Shown: positions 1 to 8,270 of the stretch, piece by piece
How positions within the stretch are numbered: position 1 is the first letter of the stretch
How the letters are laid out: each line of letters begins with the position of its first letter
Origin: Lachnospiraceae bacterium
Lineage (GTDB): Bacteria > Bacillota_A > Clostridia > Lachnospirales > Lachnospiraceae
Reading direction: 5' to 3'
DNA: 11,848 nt
NCBI GenBank assembly: GCA_003446335.1
Contig: DMAZ01000087.1
Coordinates: 1-11,848 of the forward strand
Program-made: the position numbers and the translations under genes
Notes under the pieces: generated by a model
Database searches by the model: none
Told to the model about the DNA's origin: nothing
Seen by the model: only the letters and a program-made list of their open reading frames with translations

Positions 1-350
1 CCTACATTGGCTGTATACGCATACGCTCCGACCACCGTCGTCACAACTATGGTCGTTCCCATTCCGCGCATTTCCTCGTGCATGGAGGCCTCTTCGAGTA
101 TTCCCTGATTTGCCAGATCTATTGCCTCCCGGATCAGTTTCACCGGATTCTGCTCACTGCTGGTCGCGATTGCTTCCCGCACGGTATTGACCGCGTATCT
201 GGAAGCGAAATCTCCGGCATTGTGACCGCCCATTCCGTCAGCCACAATGAACAGATTCGGAAGATTTCCGACCGGTTCGGCAGAAGCGAAGACACTGTCC
301 TGATTTATTTTTCTTTTTTGTCCCACATCAGTGAGTGCAGCTGTTTTCAT
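1..350 (-). CDS. prpC: PP2C-family Ser/Thr protein phosphatase (PrpC/Stp-like), 3' end outside window
   Basis: This is the first 116 codons of a metal-dependent PP2C phosphatase; the rest lies beyond the left edge. Visible family motifs are TDVGQKRKINQDS (residues 7-19), VADGMGGHNAG (36-46) with the metal-binding Asp38 and Gly39, and MGTT (97-100). In Bacillota this enzyme removes phosphate from Ser/Thr targets of the membrane PASTA kinase PrkC/Stk, whose gene normally follows directly; that would lie outside the window, so it is an inference. The ATG at 350 overlaps the rlmN stop by 4 nt (ATGA), so translation is probably coupled to rlmN. There is no sign of damage in the visible part. The family call is secure; the partner kinase is assumed from conserved gene order. 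Confidence 0.93.
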   Translation of the reverse strand, partial: MKTAALTDVGQKRKINQDSVFASAEPVGNLPNLFIVADGMGGHNAGDFASRYAVNTVREAIATSSEQNPVKLIREAIDLANQGILEEASMHEEMRGMGTTIVVTTVVGAYAYTANV

Positions 351-1381
351 ACTTCATCCGTTTCCAAGTATCTTTTTCTTAATTGCCCGCAGGCTCCATC
401 TATATCCCTACCCATTTCCCTTCTAATAGTAACATTAATTCCGTAATTTTCAAGTTTTTTCTGAAAGGCTATGGCAGCAGTACGATCCGGTGCCTTGAAT
501 TCTCTTTCACGTACCGGATTGACCGGTATCAGGTTCACCAGGCAATTCATATTCTTAATTCTATCCGCGAGTTCCCTGACACATTTGTCAGAATCATTGA
601 CCCCTTGCATGAGACTGTATTCAAATGTCAGCCTTCTCCTGTTGACCGCATAGTAGTCTTTCAGTGCGGAAAAAACTTCGTTCAGGGAGTATGCATTTGC
701 AACAGGCATGATTGTCTTCCGCAGTTCATCGTTCGGCGCATGGAGAGAAAGCGCAAGATTGATCATGAGATTCTCATCTCTGAGCTTTCTGATCCCGGGA
801 ACAATCCCGCATGTCGATACCGTAATATTCCTCTCGCTGATATTATGTCCGTCCTGATCGGAGAGCATACGGATGAACCGGACCAGATTATCATAATTAT
901 CCAGAGGTTCACCGGTTCCCATCACGACGACATTGGAGATCCGTTCGTCAAGGTCCCGCTCGATTGCATAGATCTGACCGAGCATCTCTCCGGCCGTCAG
1001 GTTCCTTGTCAGACCGCCGATCGTAGAAGCACAGAATGCGCATCCCATACGGCATCCCACCTGAGAGGAAATACAGACTGTATTGCCGTGCCTGTACTTC
1101 ATAAGAACACTTTCAACAAATTCTCCGTCGTGCATTTCGAACAGATATTTTCTGGTGCCGTCAAGCCGGGAAATCTGAACTTCTCTCTTTCGAGGCGTAT
1201 GAAGTTCAGCCTCCATCGAAAGAGAATTTCTGAGACTTTTGGGAAGATTCGTCATTTCCCCCCAGGATGACGCGTTCCTTACATTGATCCACTCATAGAT
1301 CTGCTTTGCGCGAAATGTTTTTTCACCTGCCGCGGAAAGTGCCTCTTTCATTTCCGGCAGCGTCATATCAATATAATTCAT
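347..1381 (-). CDS. rlmN: Dual-specificity 23S rRNA/tRNA adenine-C2 methyltransferase RlmN
   Basis: RlmN is a radical-SAM enzyme that methylates C2 of A2503 in 23S rRNA and of A37 in some tRNAs. The 344-residue product has the CxxxCxxC cluster motif as CRMGCAFC (Cys110, Cys114, Cys117), the SAM-contacting segment MGTGEPLDNYDN (154-165) and the C-terminal GRDIDGACGQL (324-334), whose Cys331 matches the methyl-carrying cysteine of the family. The FVESVL segment carries the conserved Glu90. Length is normal for the family. A Shine-Dalgarno AGGA seven bases before the ATG overlaps the rsmB stop codon, nine bases upstream of the start, and the gene ends in a 4-nt overlap with prpC. It is mid-operon with no promoter of its own visible. 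Cfr-type resistance methylases are related, but the motif set and gene order fit RlmN. Confidence 0.97.
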   Translation of the reverse strand: MNYIDMTLPEMKEALSAAGEKTFRAKQIYEWINVRNASSWGEMTNLPKSLRNSLSMEAELHTPRKREVQISRLDGTRKYLFEMHDGEFVESVLMKYRHGNTVCISSQVGCRMGCAFCASTIGGLTRNLTAGEMLGQIYAIERDLDERISNVVVMGTGEPLDNYDNLVRFIRMLSDQDGHNISERNITVSTCGIVPGIRKLRDENLMINLALSLHAPNDELRKTIMPVANAYSLNEVFSALKDYYAVNRRRLTFEYSLMQGVNDSDKCVRELADRIKNMNCLVNLIPVNPVREREFKAPDRTAAIAFQKKLENYGINVTIRREMGRDIDGACGQLRKRYLETDEV

Positions 1382-1390
1382 GTGTCAGTC

Positions 1391-2773
1391 CTATACAAGA
1401 AAACTTCCGCTGCTAAGGCCGTTGTCTTCTCTCCTCATACGGGCCAGGAAAAAACCATCCGCCTCATGAATGCCCGGCATGATCTGAAGAAAACCTTTTT
1501 CTGTCGTAAGCCTCCAGAGTTCTCTGGGCAGATAAGGATTCAGGCTTTCAAGCGCAAACGGATAATTCTCTGTGAACCATGCTACATTCTCCTGATTTTC
1601 GGGACGGCTGACCGTACAGGTGCTGTATATGAGAATTCCGCCGGGTTTCACATAGGAAGCCGCGTTATGAAGAATTCTTCTCTGAAGTTCTACCAGCTCC
1701 TGAATTTTCGACGGCGTCACACGGTATTTGATATCAGGTTTTCTCCCGATCACACCAAGTCCGGAACAGGGGACATCACAGATCACAAGATCGGCTTTTC
1801 CCTCAGAAGCCGCATCGAATGTGAGCGCATCCATCACAACAGGATGAATATTGATAAGGTCTGCGCGCGCAGCATTCTCTGAGATCAGCCGCACCTTCTC
1901 TTCCGAAATATCTCTTGATTCGATCATGCCGAATCCTGACATCTTATCCGCTATATGCAGACTTTTTCCGCCGGGAGCTGCGCACATATCAATGACATAG
2001 TCTCCCTGCCCGGGATCGGCCACCTCACCGACCAGCATGGAACTTACATCCTGCGGGAAGATCCATCCTCTCATGAACGCATCCAGCGCGGGCATATAGT
2101 TATAATTCGATATGTTATAGGCATAAGGCAGGTACGGCGCGCGTCTCACCGTCACTCCCTGGGCCCTGAGGCTTCCCAGAATTTCGCTGCGGGATATCAT
2201 GCTCGTCTTCAGACGCACCGTCGTCGGACGTTCCGCAAGAAAACTCTTGAGCATTCTGACTGTGACATATTCACCGAACTCACTGATCCAGTTCTCTACA
2301 AGCCACTCCGGAGTCGAGAAACGGATCGACAGATAGCGGACAGGCTCCTTATTGCGATCCGGGTACTCCACATTATCCGAATTGCGCGCAATATTTCTCA
2401 GAACGCCGTTCACGAATCCTTTCAGATTATAAAATCCCCTGCTCTGCGCCAGCTTGACTGCCTCATTCACGGCTGAAGCATCCGGAACGCTTCCCATATA
2501 CATGATCTGATAGGTCGCGCTTCTCAGGATATTCTGAATGACCGGTTTCATCCTTGCTACGGGAACCGTAGAATACTGATCGATAACATAATCCAGCTCA
2601 ATAAGCCGTTCCACTGTTCCCTCGCACACTTTGGTTATAAAAGCACGGTCCCTTTTTGAAAAATACTGAACTTTTTCAAGCGCGCTGTGGATCGCTGTGT
2701 GACTGTAGACACCATCCCTGAATATTGCCAGAAGAATATCAAGGATAATATCTCTGAGATTGTTATTTGCCAC
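1391..2773 (-). CDS. rsmB: 16S rRNA (cytosine-C5-967) methyltransferase RsmB
   Basis: RsmB (Sun/Fmu) makes m5C967 in 16S rRNA using S-adenosylmethionine. The 460-residue protein has an N-terminal NusB-like RNA-binding helical domain (about 1-135) followed by the methyltransferase fold. SAM motif I is MCAAPGGK (263-270), motif IV is CDVPCSG with Cys336, and motif VI is IYSTCTV with the nucleophile Cys386. The C-terminus has the usual DGFFLARMRR (about 437-446). The start is GTG at 2773, preceded by GAGGG eight bases upstream; there is no suitable in-frame ATG nearby, so the GTG start is preferred. The gene lies 17 nt after fmt and 9 nt before rlmN. Many clostridia carry a zinc-peptidase gene between fmt and rsmB; here none fits. 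Confidence 0.96.
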   Translation of the reverse strand: MANNNLRDIILDILLAIFRDGVYSHTAIHSALEKVQYFSKRDRAFITKVCEGTVERLIELDYVIDQYSTVPVARMKPVIQNILRSATYQIMYMGSVPDASAVNEAVKLAQSRGFYNLKGFVNGVLRNIARNSDNVEYPDRNKEPVRYLSIRFSTPEWLVENWISEFGEYVTVRMLKSFLAERPTTVRLKTSMISRSEILGSLRAQGVTVRRAPYLPYAYNISNYNYMPALDAFMRGWIFPQDVSSMLVGEVADPGQGDYVIDMCAAPGGKSLHIADKMSGFGMIESRDISEEKVRLISENAARADLINIHPVVMDALTFDAASEGKADLVICDVPCSGLGVIGRKPDIKYRVTPSKIQELVELQRRILHNAASYVKPGGILIYSTCTVSRPENQENVAWFTENYPFALESLNPYLPRELWRLTTEKGFLQIMPGIHEADGFFLARMRREDNGLSSGSFLV

Positions 2774-2790
2774 TGTCTTTTCCCTCTGAT

Positions 2791-3717
2791 TTATGTAAAA
2801 TGCGTGTCTCTGAATTTATATCCTCTCAGAAAATCATCGATAGCCATTCGGCGTTTGCCCTCGATCTGTACCTCCCGGGGCACGATCTGTCCCTTTCCGG
2901 TCTGAATGCGCATCTTTCCTCCATCTATAATGAACCCGCCCGGTTCGATCCCGGCGTTCTCACTTTCTATATCCGCACTCCAGATCTTAAAGGTCTTCCC
3001 ATCCAGGTGAGTAAATGCACTCGGCCAGGGAGCGAACGCCCGTATCCTTCTTTCGATCGCCCCGGCATCGTCTGACCAGTCTATCCTGCCCGCATCTTTT
3101 TTTATCATGCGGCAGTATGGTGTCGGACTTTGCTCAGGCTGCGGGATCCGGACGGCCGTTCCATCCAGTATGGACGGGAGGGTATCCGTAAGAAGCTCTG
3201 CGCCCAGAACTGCAAGTTTATCAAAAAGACTTCCGCCGGTGTCCGTATCTTCGATCGGTATCTTTCTCACACTGATTATATCGCCGGTATCAAGGCCTTC
3301 GTCCATCTGCATGATCGTAACGCCCGTCTCCTTACACCCGTCCAGAATGCACTGCTGAATCGGTGCTGCGCCGCGATATGCAGGCAGGACAGACGCATGA
3401 ACATTGATACAGCCGAGCCTCGGCAGATCAAGGAGCTCTTTCGGCAGGATCTGGCCGAAAGCAGCGACCACAATAAGATCCGCGTTCATATCGGCAATCT
3501 CAGCGATTGCTTCCGGAGCTCTGGCCCGGACAGGTTGAAAAATCCTGAGTCCTGCCTTAAGGGCTGTCTCCTTGACCGGACAGGGGACCGGTTCTTTCTT
3601 CCTGCCTTTGGCCTTATCCGGCTGCGTGACAACTCCGGATACTTCATACCCGGCTTTCAGGATGGCTTCAAGAATTCCCGCCGCAAAATCCGGCGTTCCC
3701 ATAAAAACTATCTTCAT
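2791..3717 (-). CDS. fmt: Methionyl-tRNA formyltransferase
   Basis: Fmt transfers a formyl group from 10-formyl-tetrahydrofolate to methionyl-initiator tRNA, enabling bacterial translation initiation. The 308-residue product opens with MKIVFMGTPDFA, has the KGRKKEPVPCPVKE loop (37-50), the catalytic segment INVHASVLPAYRGAAPI (104-120, with Asn105 and His107) and GLDTGD (141-146), then the C-terminal OB-like tRNA-binding domain with RAFAPWPSAF near 229-238. Length and domain order are typical. Its ATG follows the def stop codon with no gap (TAA then ATG), and its ribosome binding site AGAGG lies inside the codons for the acidic tail of def. This def-fmt pairing is conserved because the two enzymes add and remove the same formyl group. 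Confidence 0.97.
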   Translation of the reverse strand: MKIVFMGTPDFAAGILEAILKAGYEVSGVVTQPDKAKGRKKEPVPCPVKETALKAGLRIFQPVRARAPEAIAEIADMNADLIVVAAFGQILPKELLDLPRLGCINVHASVLPAYRGAAPIQQCILDGCKETGVTIMQMDEGLDTGDIISVRKIPIEDTDTGGSLFDKLAVLGAELLTDTLPSILDGTAVRIPQPEQSPTPYCRMIKKDAGRIDWSDDAGAIERRIRAFAPWPSAFTHLDGKTFKIWSADIESENAGIEPGGFIIDGGKMRIQTGKGQIVPREVQIEGKRRMAIDDFLRGYKFRDTHFT

Positions 3718-4206
3718 TTACGCCTCTGCCTCTTCTGTTTCCTCGATGTCCCGGACATCATGTATCTCGCCTTCCACTTTTTCCATATACATATGGCCGT
3801 CCAGATGGTCGATTTCATGACAGAAATCTCTTGCAAGAAGTCCTTCAGCCTCCCAGCGTACAGGATTCATCTCACGGTCCAGACCTTCCACGACCACATG
3901 CATGGGACGTGTGACTGTTCCGAACTTTCCGGGATAGGACAGACAGCCCTCATCACCGGTCTGTTCTCCATCCGCTTCAACGACTCTGGGATTGATGAGG
4001 ACCCTCGGATCATCTCCCACATCCACAACAATGATCCTTCTGAGCACACCGACCTGCGGAGCGGCCAGACCGACACCGTTATATTCATACATCGTATCGA
4101 ACATATCATCGATCAGTTCATCGATGCGGGGGGTCATCTCTTTCACTTCCCGGCTCACTTTGGTCAGCACTTTATCTCCTACTTCTCTTATTGTACGAAT
4201 AGCCAT
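3718..4206 (-). CDS. def: Peptide deformylase
   Basis: Peptide deformylase removes the N-formyl group from nascent proteins at the ribosome exit. All three family motifs are present in the 162-residue product: GVGLAAPQVG (44-53), EGCLSYPG (86-93) with metal ligand Cys88, and HEIDH (130-134) with ligands His130 and His134 and catalytic Glu131. The residue before HEIDH is Cys where many homologues have Gln; this is a mild variation next to the active site. The C-terminal tail is short and strongly acidic (EETEEAEA). A GGAGG box lies nine bases before the ATG, and priA ends 17 nt upstream. The gene abuts fmt directly. Confidence is high. Confidence 0.97.
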   Translation of the reverse strand: MAIRTIREVGDKVLTKVSREVKEMTPRIDELIDDMFDTMYEYNGVGLAAPQVGVLRRIIVVDVGDDPRVLINPRVVEADGEQTGDEGCLSYPGKFGTVTRPMHVVVEGLDREMNPVRWEAEGLLARDFCHEIDHLDGHMYMEKVEGEIHDVRDIEETEEAEA

Positions 4207-4223
4207 TATCCGCTTCCTCCGCT

Positions 4224-6431
4224 TTATGTATTGAAATCAAACTCTATCCGAATTCCCTCAAATCCGCTGTTGATGCGGATATATTCTTCCAGCAGGTCTT
4301 TCGCCCGGATCAAATTTTCTCTGGTCGGATATCTGAGATAGATGACCTGTCTGTATCTGTCTCTGATCTTCCCGATGCTCTGCGGTGCAGGCCCGATCGC
4401 AGACAGGATACTTTTTCTGTCGATCCGGTCAATATACTTTCTGATATAATGCATCCCGGTCGTCAGCAGTTTTTCATCTTCCGAGCTTCCCAGTATTGCG
4501 AGAAGATATCCGACCGGGGGATAATGCATCAGTTTACGATACGCAATCTCCTCTTTGTAGAAACTGCTGTACTTCTGGTCAGCCCCATATCTGACCGCAT
4601 AATGATCGGGATGATATGTCTGAATGACCGCACATCCGCGGTCTTCCCCGCGGCCGGCCCTTCCGACCGCCTGGGTTATCAGCTGAAAGGTCCTCTCCCC
4701 CGAACGATAATCAGCCTCGGACAGAGACAGGTCCGCCATCAGGACGCCGACACATGTAACCTTCGGAAAATCATGTCCTTTCACGATCATCTGGGTCCCG
4801 ATCAGAATATCTGCCTGCCCGCTGTCAAAGAGGCTGAGTATCTTTGAGTGCCCTTCTTTTCCTCTGGTCGTATCGGAATCCATGCGAAGGATCCGGGCTT
4901 TGGGAAACAGTCGGGCTGCCTCTTCCTCGACTTTTTCCGTACCGACCGATACACCGCCGATATAACGGGAGTGGCAGGACGGACATTCGGTCACATCACT
5001 CTCCTCATGACCACAGTAATGGCAGATCAGTTTTCCGTTCAGATGTCTGGTGAGAGACACATCGCAGTGGGGACACTTTATGACATGACCGCATGAGCGG
5101 CATGTCACAAAACCAGAATAACCTCTCCGGTTCAGGAACAGCATGATCTGCTCCCCTCTCTGCAGAGAAACCTCCATTCTCTTCCGCAGTTCTTCCGAGA
5201 ACATCGACCTGTTCCCCCGCACATTCTCGCTGCGCATGTCGACGATCACCGTTTTCGGCAGACCGGCATTCCCATACCTCAGTGTGAGCGAAACGGATGC
5301 GTACTCACCCTGCCATGCTCTGTAGGAGGCCTGCAGAGAAGGCGTTGCGGATCCGAACACGACGTGCGCATTTTCAATTTTTGCTCTCTCGATGGCAGTC
5401 TCTCTGGCATGGTATCTGGGAACCATCTCGGAGCGATAGGATTCCTCGTGCTCCTCATCCATCACAATAAGCCCCAGATTTGAAAACGGTGTGAACAATG
5501 CCGATCTCGGGCCGACCATGATGCTGATATCACCGCTCCTGGCGGCTTTCATCTGATCATATTTTTCCCCTTCGGAGAGGCGGGAGTGAAGAAAAGATAC
5601 CTTTTTTCCGAATCTTCCGACAAAACGTTCCACAGTCTGTCTGGTCAGAGCAATTTCAGGAATCAGCATGATCGCCTGTCTGCCTTCTCTCAGAACATCC
5701 GCGATCAATTCCATATAGACCAATGTCTTACCGCTTCCTGTGACGCCTGATATCAGAACAGGTCTGTTCTGTCCTGCCCATTCTCTGCGCACAGCCCACA
5801 CAGCCATTGTCTGCTCCTGTGTCAGTCTGTAAGAAGCAGCTGCCTCAACATTTCCGACAACGTCCCTGAATCTCTCCGATGTCAGTACACAGACAATACC
5901 GTCCTTTTCCAGGCCCCGGATGATCTGCATGGATGCCCCGCAGTTCTCCACCAGCCAGGAAGCAGTAATTCCTTCCCGGTCCAAAAGAGCATTGATCACC
6001 CGCTTTCTTGACTCCTGGTTCTTTCTGAGACCGTCTCTGTAAGATTCCGCCTTTTCACGGTCCGTAAGATAGACCTTTTTCTCCAACACCGTTCCGATAC
6101 GGCGTCTGATCGGAAGTACCGTTCGAAGAGACTGTGCCATCACGCCTCCGTACGTATGGCTCATCCAGGCTGCCAGCGCTATAAGACGTGCTTCCGCCGT
6201 CTCCTCTCCTGTCACGACGGCAGCGATCTCTTTCATTTTTTCAGGATCGTAAGTGCACTTGTCACGGAAGCCGATTACATAACCTTTGACCATACGTCTC
6301 CCGAAAGGTACCATCACGAGAGATCCTGTGACGACATTCCCTCTCATACTTTCGGGTACAATGTATGAAAACGGTCTGTCCAGCGCTTCCGCAGTTATGT
6401 CGACGATTACATCAGCGTAAAGCATCTGCAT
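4224..6431 (-). CDS. priA: Primosomal replication-restart helicase PriA
   Basis: PriA is a 3'-to-5' superfamily 2 DNA helicase that recognises abandoned replication forks and starts reloading of the replicative helicase. Numbering from a TTG at 6434, the product has the N-terminal 3'-DNA-binding domain (about 1-105), Walker A GVTGSGKT (230-237), the DEEH box (326-329), and eight zinc-binding cysteines (445, 448, 454, 457, 471, 474, 484, 487) inserted in the second helicase lobe. GTQMIVKGHDFP (546-557) and QAVGRAGR (588-595) follow, and about 736 residues is normal. I chose the ATG at 6431, with AAAGG about nine bases upstream; the TTG at 6434 is also possible, while the ATG at 6425 is too far from that site. 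The gene overlaps the end of murE by 20 nt, so its ribosome binding site lies inside murE. Bacillota often carry coaBC upstream of priA; here murE takes that place. Confidence 0.97.
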   Translation of the reverse strand: MQMLYADVIVDITAEALDRPFSYIVPESMRGNVVTGSLVMVPFGRRMVKGYVIGFRDKCTYDPEKMKEIAAVVTGEETAEARLIALAAWMSHTYGGVMAQSLRTVLPIRRRIGTVLEKKVYLTDREKAESYRDGLRKNQESRKRVINALLDREGITASWLVENCGASMQIIRGLEKDGIVCVLTSERFRDVVGNVEAAASYRLTQEQTMAVWAVRREWAGQNRPVLISGVTGSGKTLVYMELIADVLREGRQAIMLIPEIALTRQTVERFVGRFGKKVSFLHSRLSEGEKYDQMKAARSGDISIMVGPRSALFTPFSNLGLIVMDEEHEESYRSEMVPRYHARETAIERAKIENAHVVFGSATPSLQASYRAWQGEYASVSLTLRYGNAGLPKTVIVDMRSENVRGNRSMFSEELRKRMEVSLQRGEQIMLFLNRRGYSGFVTCRSCGHVIKCPHCDVSLTRHLNGKLICHYCGHEESDVTECPSCHSRYIGGVSVGTEKVEEEAARLFPKARILRMDSDTTRGKEGHSKILSLFDSGQADILIGTQMIVKGHDFPKVTCVGVLMADLSLSEADYRSGERTFQLITQAVGRAGRGEDRGCAVIQTYHPDHYAVRYGADQKYSSFYKEEIAYRKLMHYPPVGYLLAILGSSEDEKLLTTGMHYIRKYIDRIDRKSILSAIGPAPQSIGKIRDRYRQVIYLRYPTRENLIRAKDLLEEYIRINSGFEGIRIEFDFNT

Positions 6432-7890
6432 CAAGTATTTCCTTTATAATAACTCTCTCATCCATCGGATAACGTTTACCGTTGATCTCCTGGTAGTCCT
6501 CATGGCCTTTACCGGCCAGAACGATAATATCTCCCGGCTGCCCATGATGGATAGCGTAAGCAATTGCTTCCCGGCGGTCGATGATCTCGATATACTTTCC
6601 GTCTGTTCTCGCCATGCCGGTCTTTATATCATCTATGATCGCCTGCGGATCTTCCGTCCTGGGATTGTCCGATGTGATGATCGTCAGATCCGCCATCTTT
6701 CCTGACGTCTCTCCCATCTCGAATCTTCTCTGAGGATCCCTGTCTCCTCCGCAGCCGAAGAGACATACGATCCTGCCGGGATCATAATCGCGCAGTGTGG
6801 AGAGAAGACTCTGAAGAGCCATCGCATTGTGCGCGTAATCAATCATCAGGGTAAAATCATCGGATACTTTTACCATCTCGATGCGTCCCCGTACCTTCGC
6901 GACTTTCAGAGCTTTCTGAATATCGGAGATCTCAATACCGAAATGCCTGCAGATAGAGATAGCCGTCAGCGCATTGTATACGGAGAATTTGCCGGGTATA
7001 TCCAGTGAAACAGGGAAGGACATCACTCCGGTGACATCGAATGTCACGCCAAGATAACCGGGCTTTGCAACATGTTCGATATTCTCCGCGCGAATATCCG
7101 CATCCGGATTGTCAATACCGTAGGTCTCGACCCTGCATCTGCGCCCTCTGATCATATCCCCGGCGTGAGCATCATCAATGTTCACGATTCCCAGCCTGCA
7201 CTGATCGAACAACAGGCTCTTGCATCTTAAATAATCGGCAAAATCCTTGTGCTCGTTCGGACCGATATGATCCGGGGAAATATTTGTAAAAACTCCGATC
7301 TCAAAAAGAATGCCTTCACACCTTCCCACCATAAGCGCCTGAGAGGAGACCTCCATGACTGCACAGTTGCAGCCCGCCTCGATCATCTCGCGCAGATACT
7401 GCTGTACAACATATGATTCCGGAGTCGTGTTCACGGCATGAATATGTCTGTCTCCGATAATTGCCTCGATCGTTCCGATGAGCCCTGTCTTGTAACCGGC
7501 ATTGTCAAGAATGGATTTCACCATGTATGTCGTGGTCGTCTTTCCCTTGGTCCCTGTGATGCCGATCACCGGAATTTTCTCCGCAGGATAATCGAACCAT
7601 GCGGCGGAGGCATATGACAAGGCTTTTCTTGTATCCTCGACAGCGATTACCGCAAGACCGTCCGGATAGGAATCTCTCAGACGATCGCTCTGTACCAATA
7701 CCGCTGCTGCCCCTCTTTCGGCAACATCTTCTATGACCGAATGCGCGTCGAATTTCGCTCCGACAATGCAGACAAATGCGGATCCTTTTCCGACTTTTCT
7801 CGAATCATAAACAAGGCCGGAGATCTCCGCTGAAAGGTCTCCCTGTATTAAACGATACTCTATTCTTTCAAGCAGCTCCTGAAGTTTCAT
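6412..7890 (-). CDS. murE: UDP-MurNAc-L-Ala-D-Glu:meso-diaminopimelate ligase MurE
   Basis: MurE is a cytoplasmic ATP-dependent ligase that adds the third amino acid to the peptidoglycan stem peptide. The 492-residue product has the N-terminal UDP-binding domain (about 1-105, with VYDSRKV at 27-33), the central ATPase domain with GITGTKGKTTTTY (110-122), the NTTPE segment (154-158) and Lys224 in YLRCKSLLF, the residue carbamylated in the family. The C-terminal ligase domain follows. The specificity motif is DNPR (408-411), the form found in meso-diaminopimelate enzymes rather than the lysine-adding ones, so this organism probably has a DAP-type wall. The ATG at 7890 has GGAGG six bases upstream. 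It is the first recognised gene of the operon, about 70 nt from a good promoter, and overlaps priA at its 3' end. Being outside a mur/dcw cluster is noteworthy. Confidence 0.96.
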   Translation of the reverse strand: MKLQELLERIEYRLIQGDLSAEISGLVYDSRKVGKGSAFVCIVGAKFDAHSVIEDVAERGAAAVLVQSDRLRDSYPDGLAVIAVEDTRKALSYASAAWFDYPAEKIPVIGITGTKGKTTTTYMVKSILDNAGYKTGLIGTIEAIIGDRHIHAVNTTPESYVVQQYLREMIEAGCNCAVMEVSSQALMVGRCEGILFEIGVFTNISPDHIGPNEHKDFADYLRCKSLLFDQCRLGIVNIDDAHAGDMIRGRRCRVETYGIDNPDADIRAENIEHVAKPGYLGVTFDVTGVMSFPVSLDIPGKFSVYNALTAISICRHFGIEISDIQKALKVAKVRGRIEMVKVSDDFTLMIDYAHNAMALQSLLSTLRDYDPGRIVCLFGCGGDRDPQRRFEMGETSGKMADLTIITSDNPRTEDPQAIIDDIKTGMARTDGKYIEIIDRREAIAYAIHHGQPGDIIVLAGKGHEDYQEINGKRYPMDERVIIKEILDADALR

Positions 7891-7955
7891 GTACTTCCTC
7901 CAACGACTTTTTTAAAAGAAGCGCAACTATCCCGCTCCCAGGCATAAAACGCCAT
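7887..7955 (-). CDS. Possible 22-codon leader reading frame upstream of murE (speculative)
   Basis: A short open frame begins with ATG at 7955 (MAFYAWERDS...) and ends in TGA at 7887-7889, overlapping the murE ATG by 4 nt in the ATGA form typical of translational coupling. Its last codons, reading KKVVGGST, are written by the murE ribosome binding site itself. From the promoter at 7966-7994 the predicted transcript start is near 7959, so the ATG would lie only about four bases from the RNA 5' end, nearly leaderless, with no ribosome binding site of its own. No family is recognised. A chance frame of this length is quite possible, so this is only a candidate for a translated leader peptide. 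Confidence 0.2.
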   Translation of the reverse strand: MAFYAWERDSCASFKKVVGGST

Positions 7956-7965
7956 GATTCTCTCT

Positions 7966-7994
7966 ATTCTATATCATCTTCGTCGTTCCGTCAA
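7966..7994 (-). promoter_or_regulatory. Sigma-A-type promoter of the murE-priA-def-fmt-rsmB-rlmN-prpC operon
   Basis: Read on the minus strand, -35 TTGACG (7994-7989) and -10 TAGAAT (7971-7966) are separated by exactly 17 nt. The predicted start near 7959 gives a leader of about 70 nt before murE. No other clear promoter is visible inside the operon, whose genes are nearly all touching. Confidence 0.72.
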
Positions 7995-8217
7995 TTAAGT
8001 CTGTTTTTGCGAATACTATCCGCGAGACAGATTCCCGAGCTTCCCCGCCATATAAATTTTTCCATAAAATCGGACATAATTCCGATATTTTTATTTTTAC
8101 TTAATAAATTTTATTTTTTCTTTCGAACAGATTCATATTATGCACATATTTCACAGTTACTATATACACAGATAGTTGATTAACCACTCACTATCTCCCC
8201 CCTCATTAAAGAAAAGG
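7995..8217. other. AT-rich intergenic region with small inverted repeats
   Basis: No gene is supported here. The stretch 8048-8160 is very AT-rich. It contains a perfect inverted repeat ATCGGA (8069-8074) / TCCGAT (8081-8086) with a 6-nt spacer, followed on the plus strand by a T-rich run. A second inverted repeat is GATAGT (8171-8176) / ACTATC (8190-8195) with a 13-nt spacer. Both lie upstream of the murE operon promoter and downstream of the carbamate kinase terminator. They could be regulator sites for the operon, but no known operator consensus was recognised. Confidence 0.4.
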
Positions 8218-8246
8218 AAAAAGGAGCTGTTCAAGCTCCTTTTTTC
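8218..8246 (-). terminator. Intrinsic terminator downstream of the carbamate kinase gene
   Basis: An 11-bp perfect stem (8218-8228 with 8234-8244) surrounds the 5-nt loop GTTCA, with GGAGCT/AGCTCC at its core. On the minus strand the stem ends in a T run, as expected for a Rho-independent terminator placed about 25 nt after the stop codon at 8271. Its A/T flanks are symmetrical, so it could also stop plus-strand transcription. Confidence 0.88.
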
Positions 8247-8270
8247 TTTGCAATATTTTTCTCTCTATCA

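Noticed and set aside
383..1270. Plus-strand open frame of 295 codons
   Set aside because: It is antisense to rlmN, with His/Arg/Ile-rich sequence of no recognisable family; rlmN shows all its catalytic motifs.
3130..4341. Long plus-strand open frame of 403 codons
   Set aside because: It lies antisense across fmt, def and the end of priA, which are all certain genes. It has no recognisable domain and no ribosome binding site, so it is a shadow of their codon usage.
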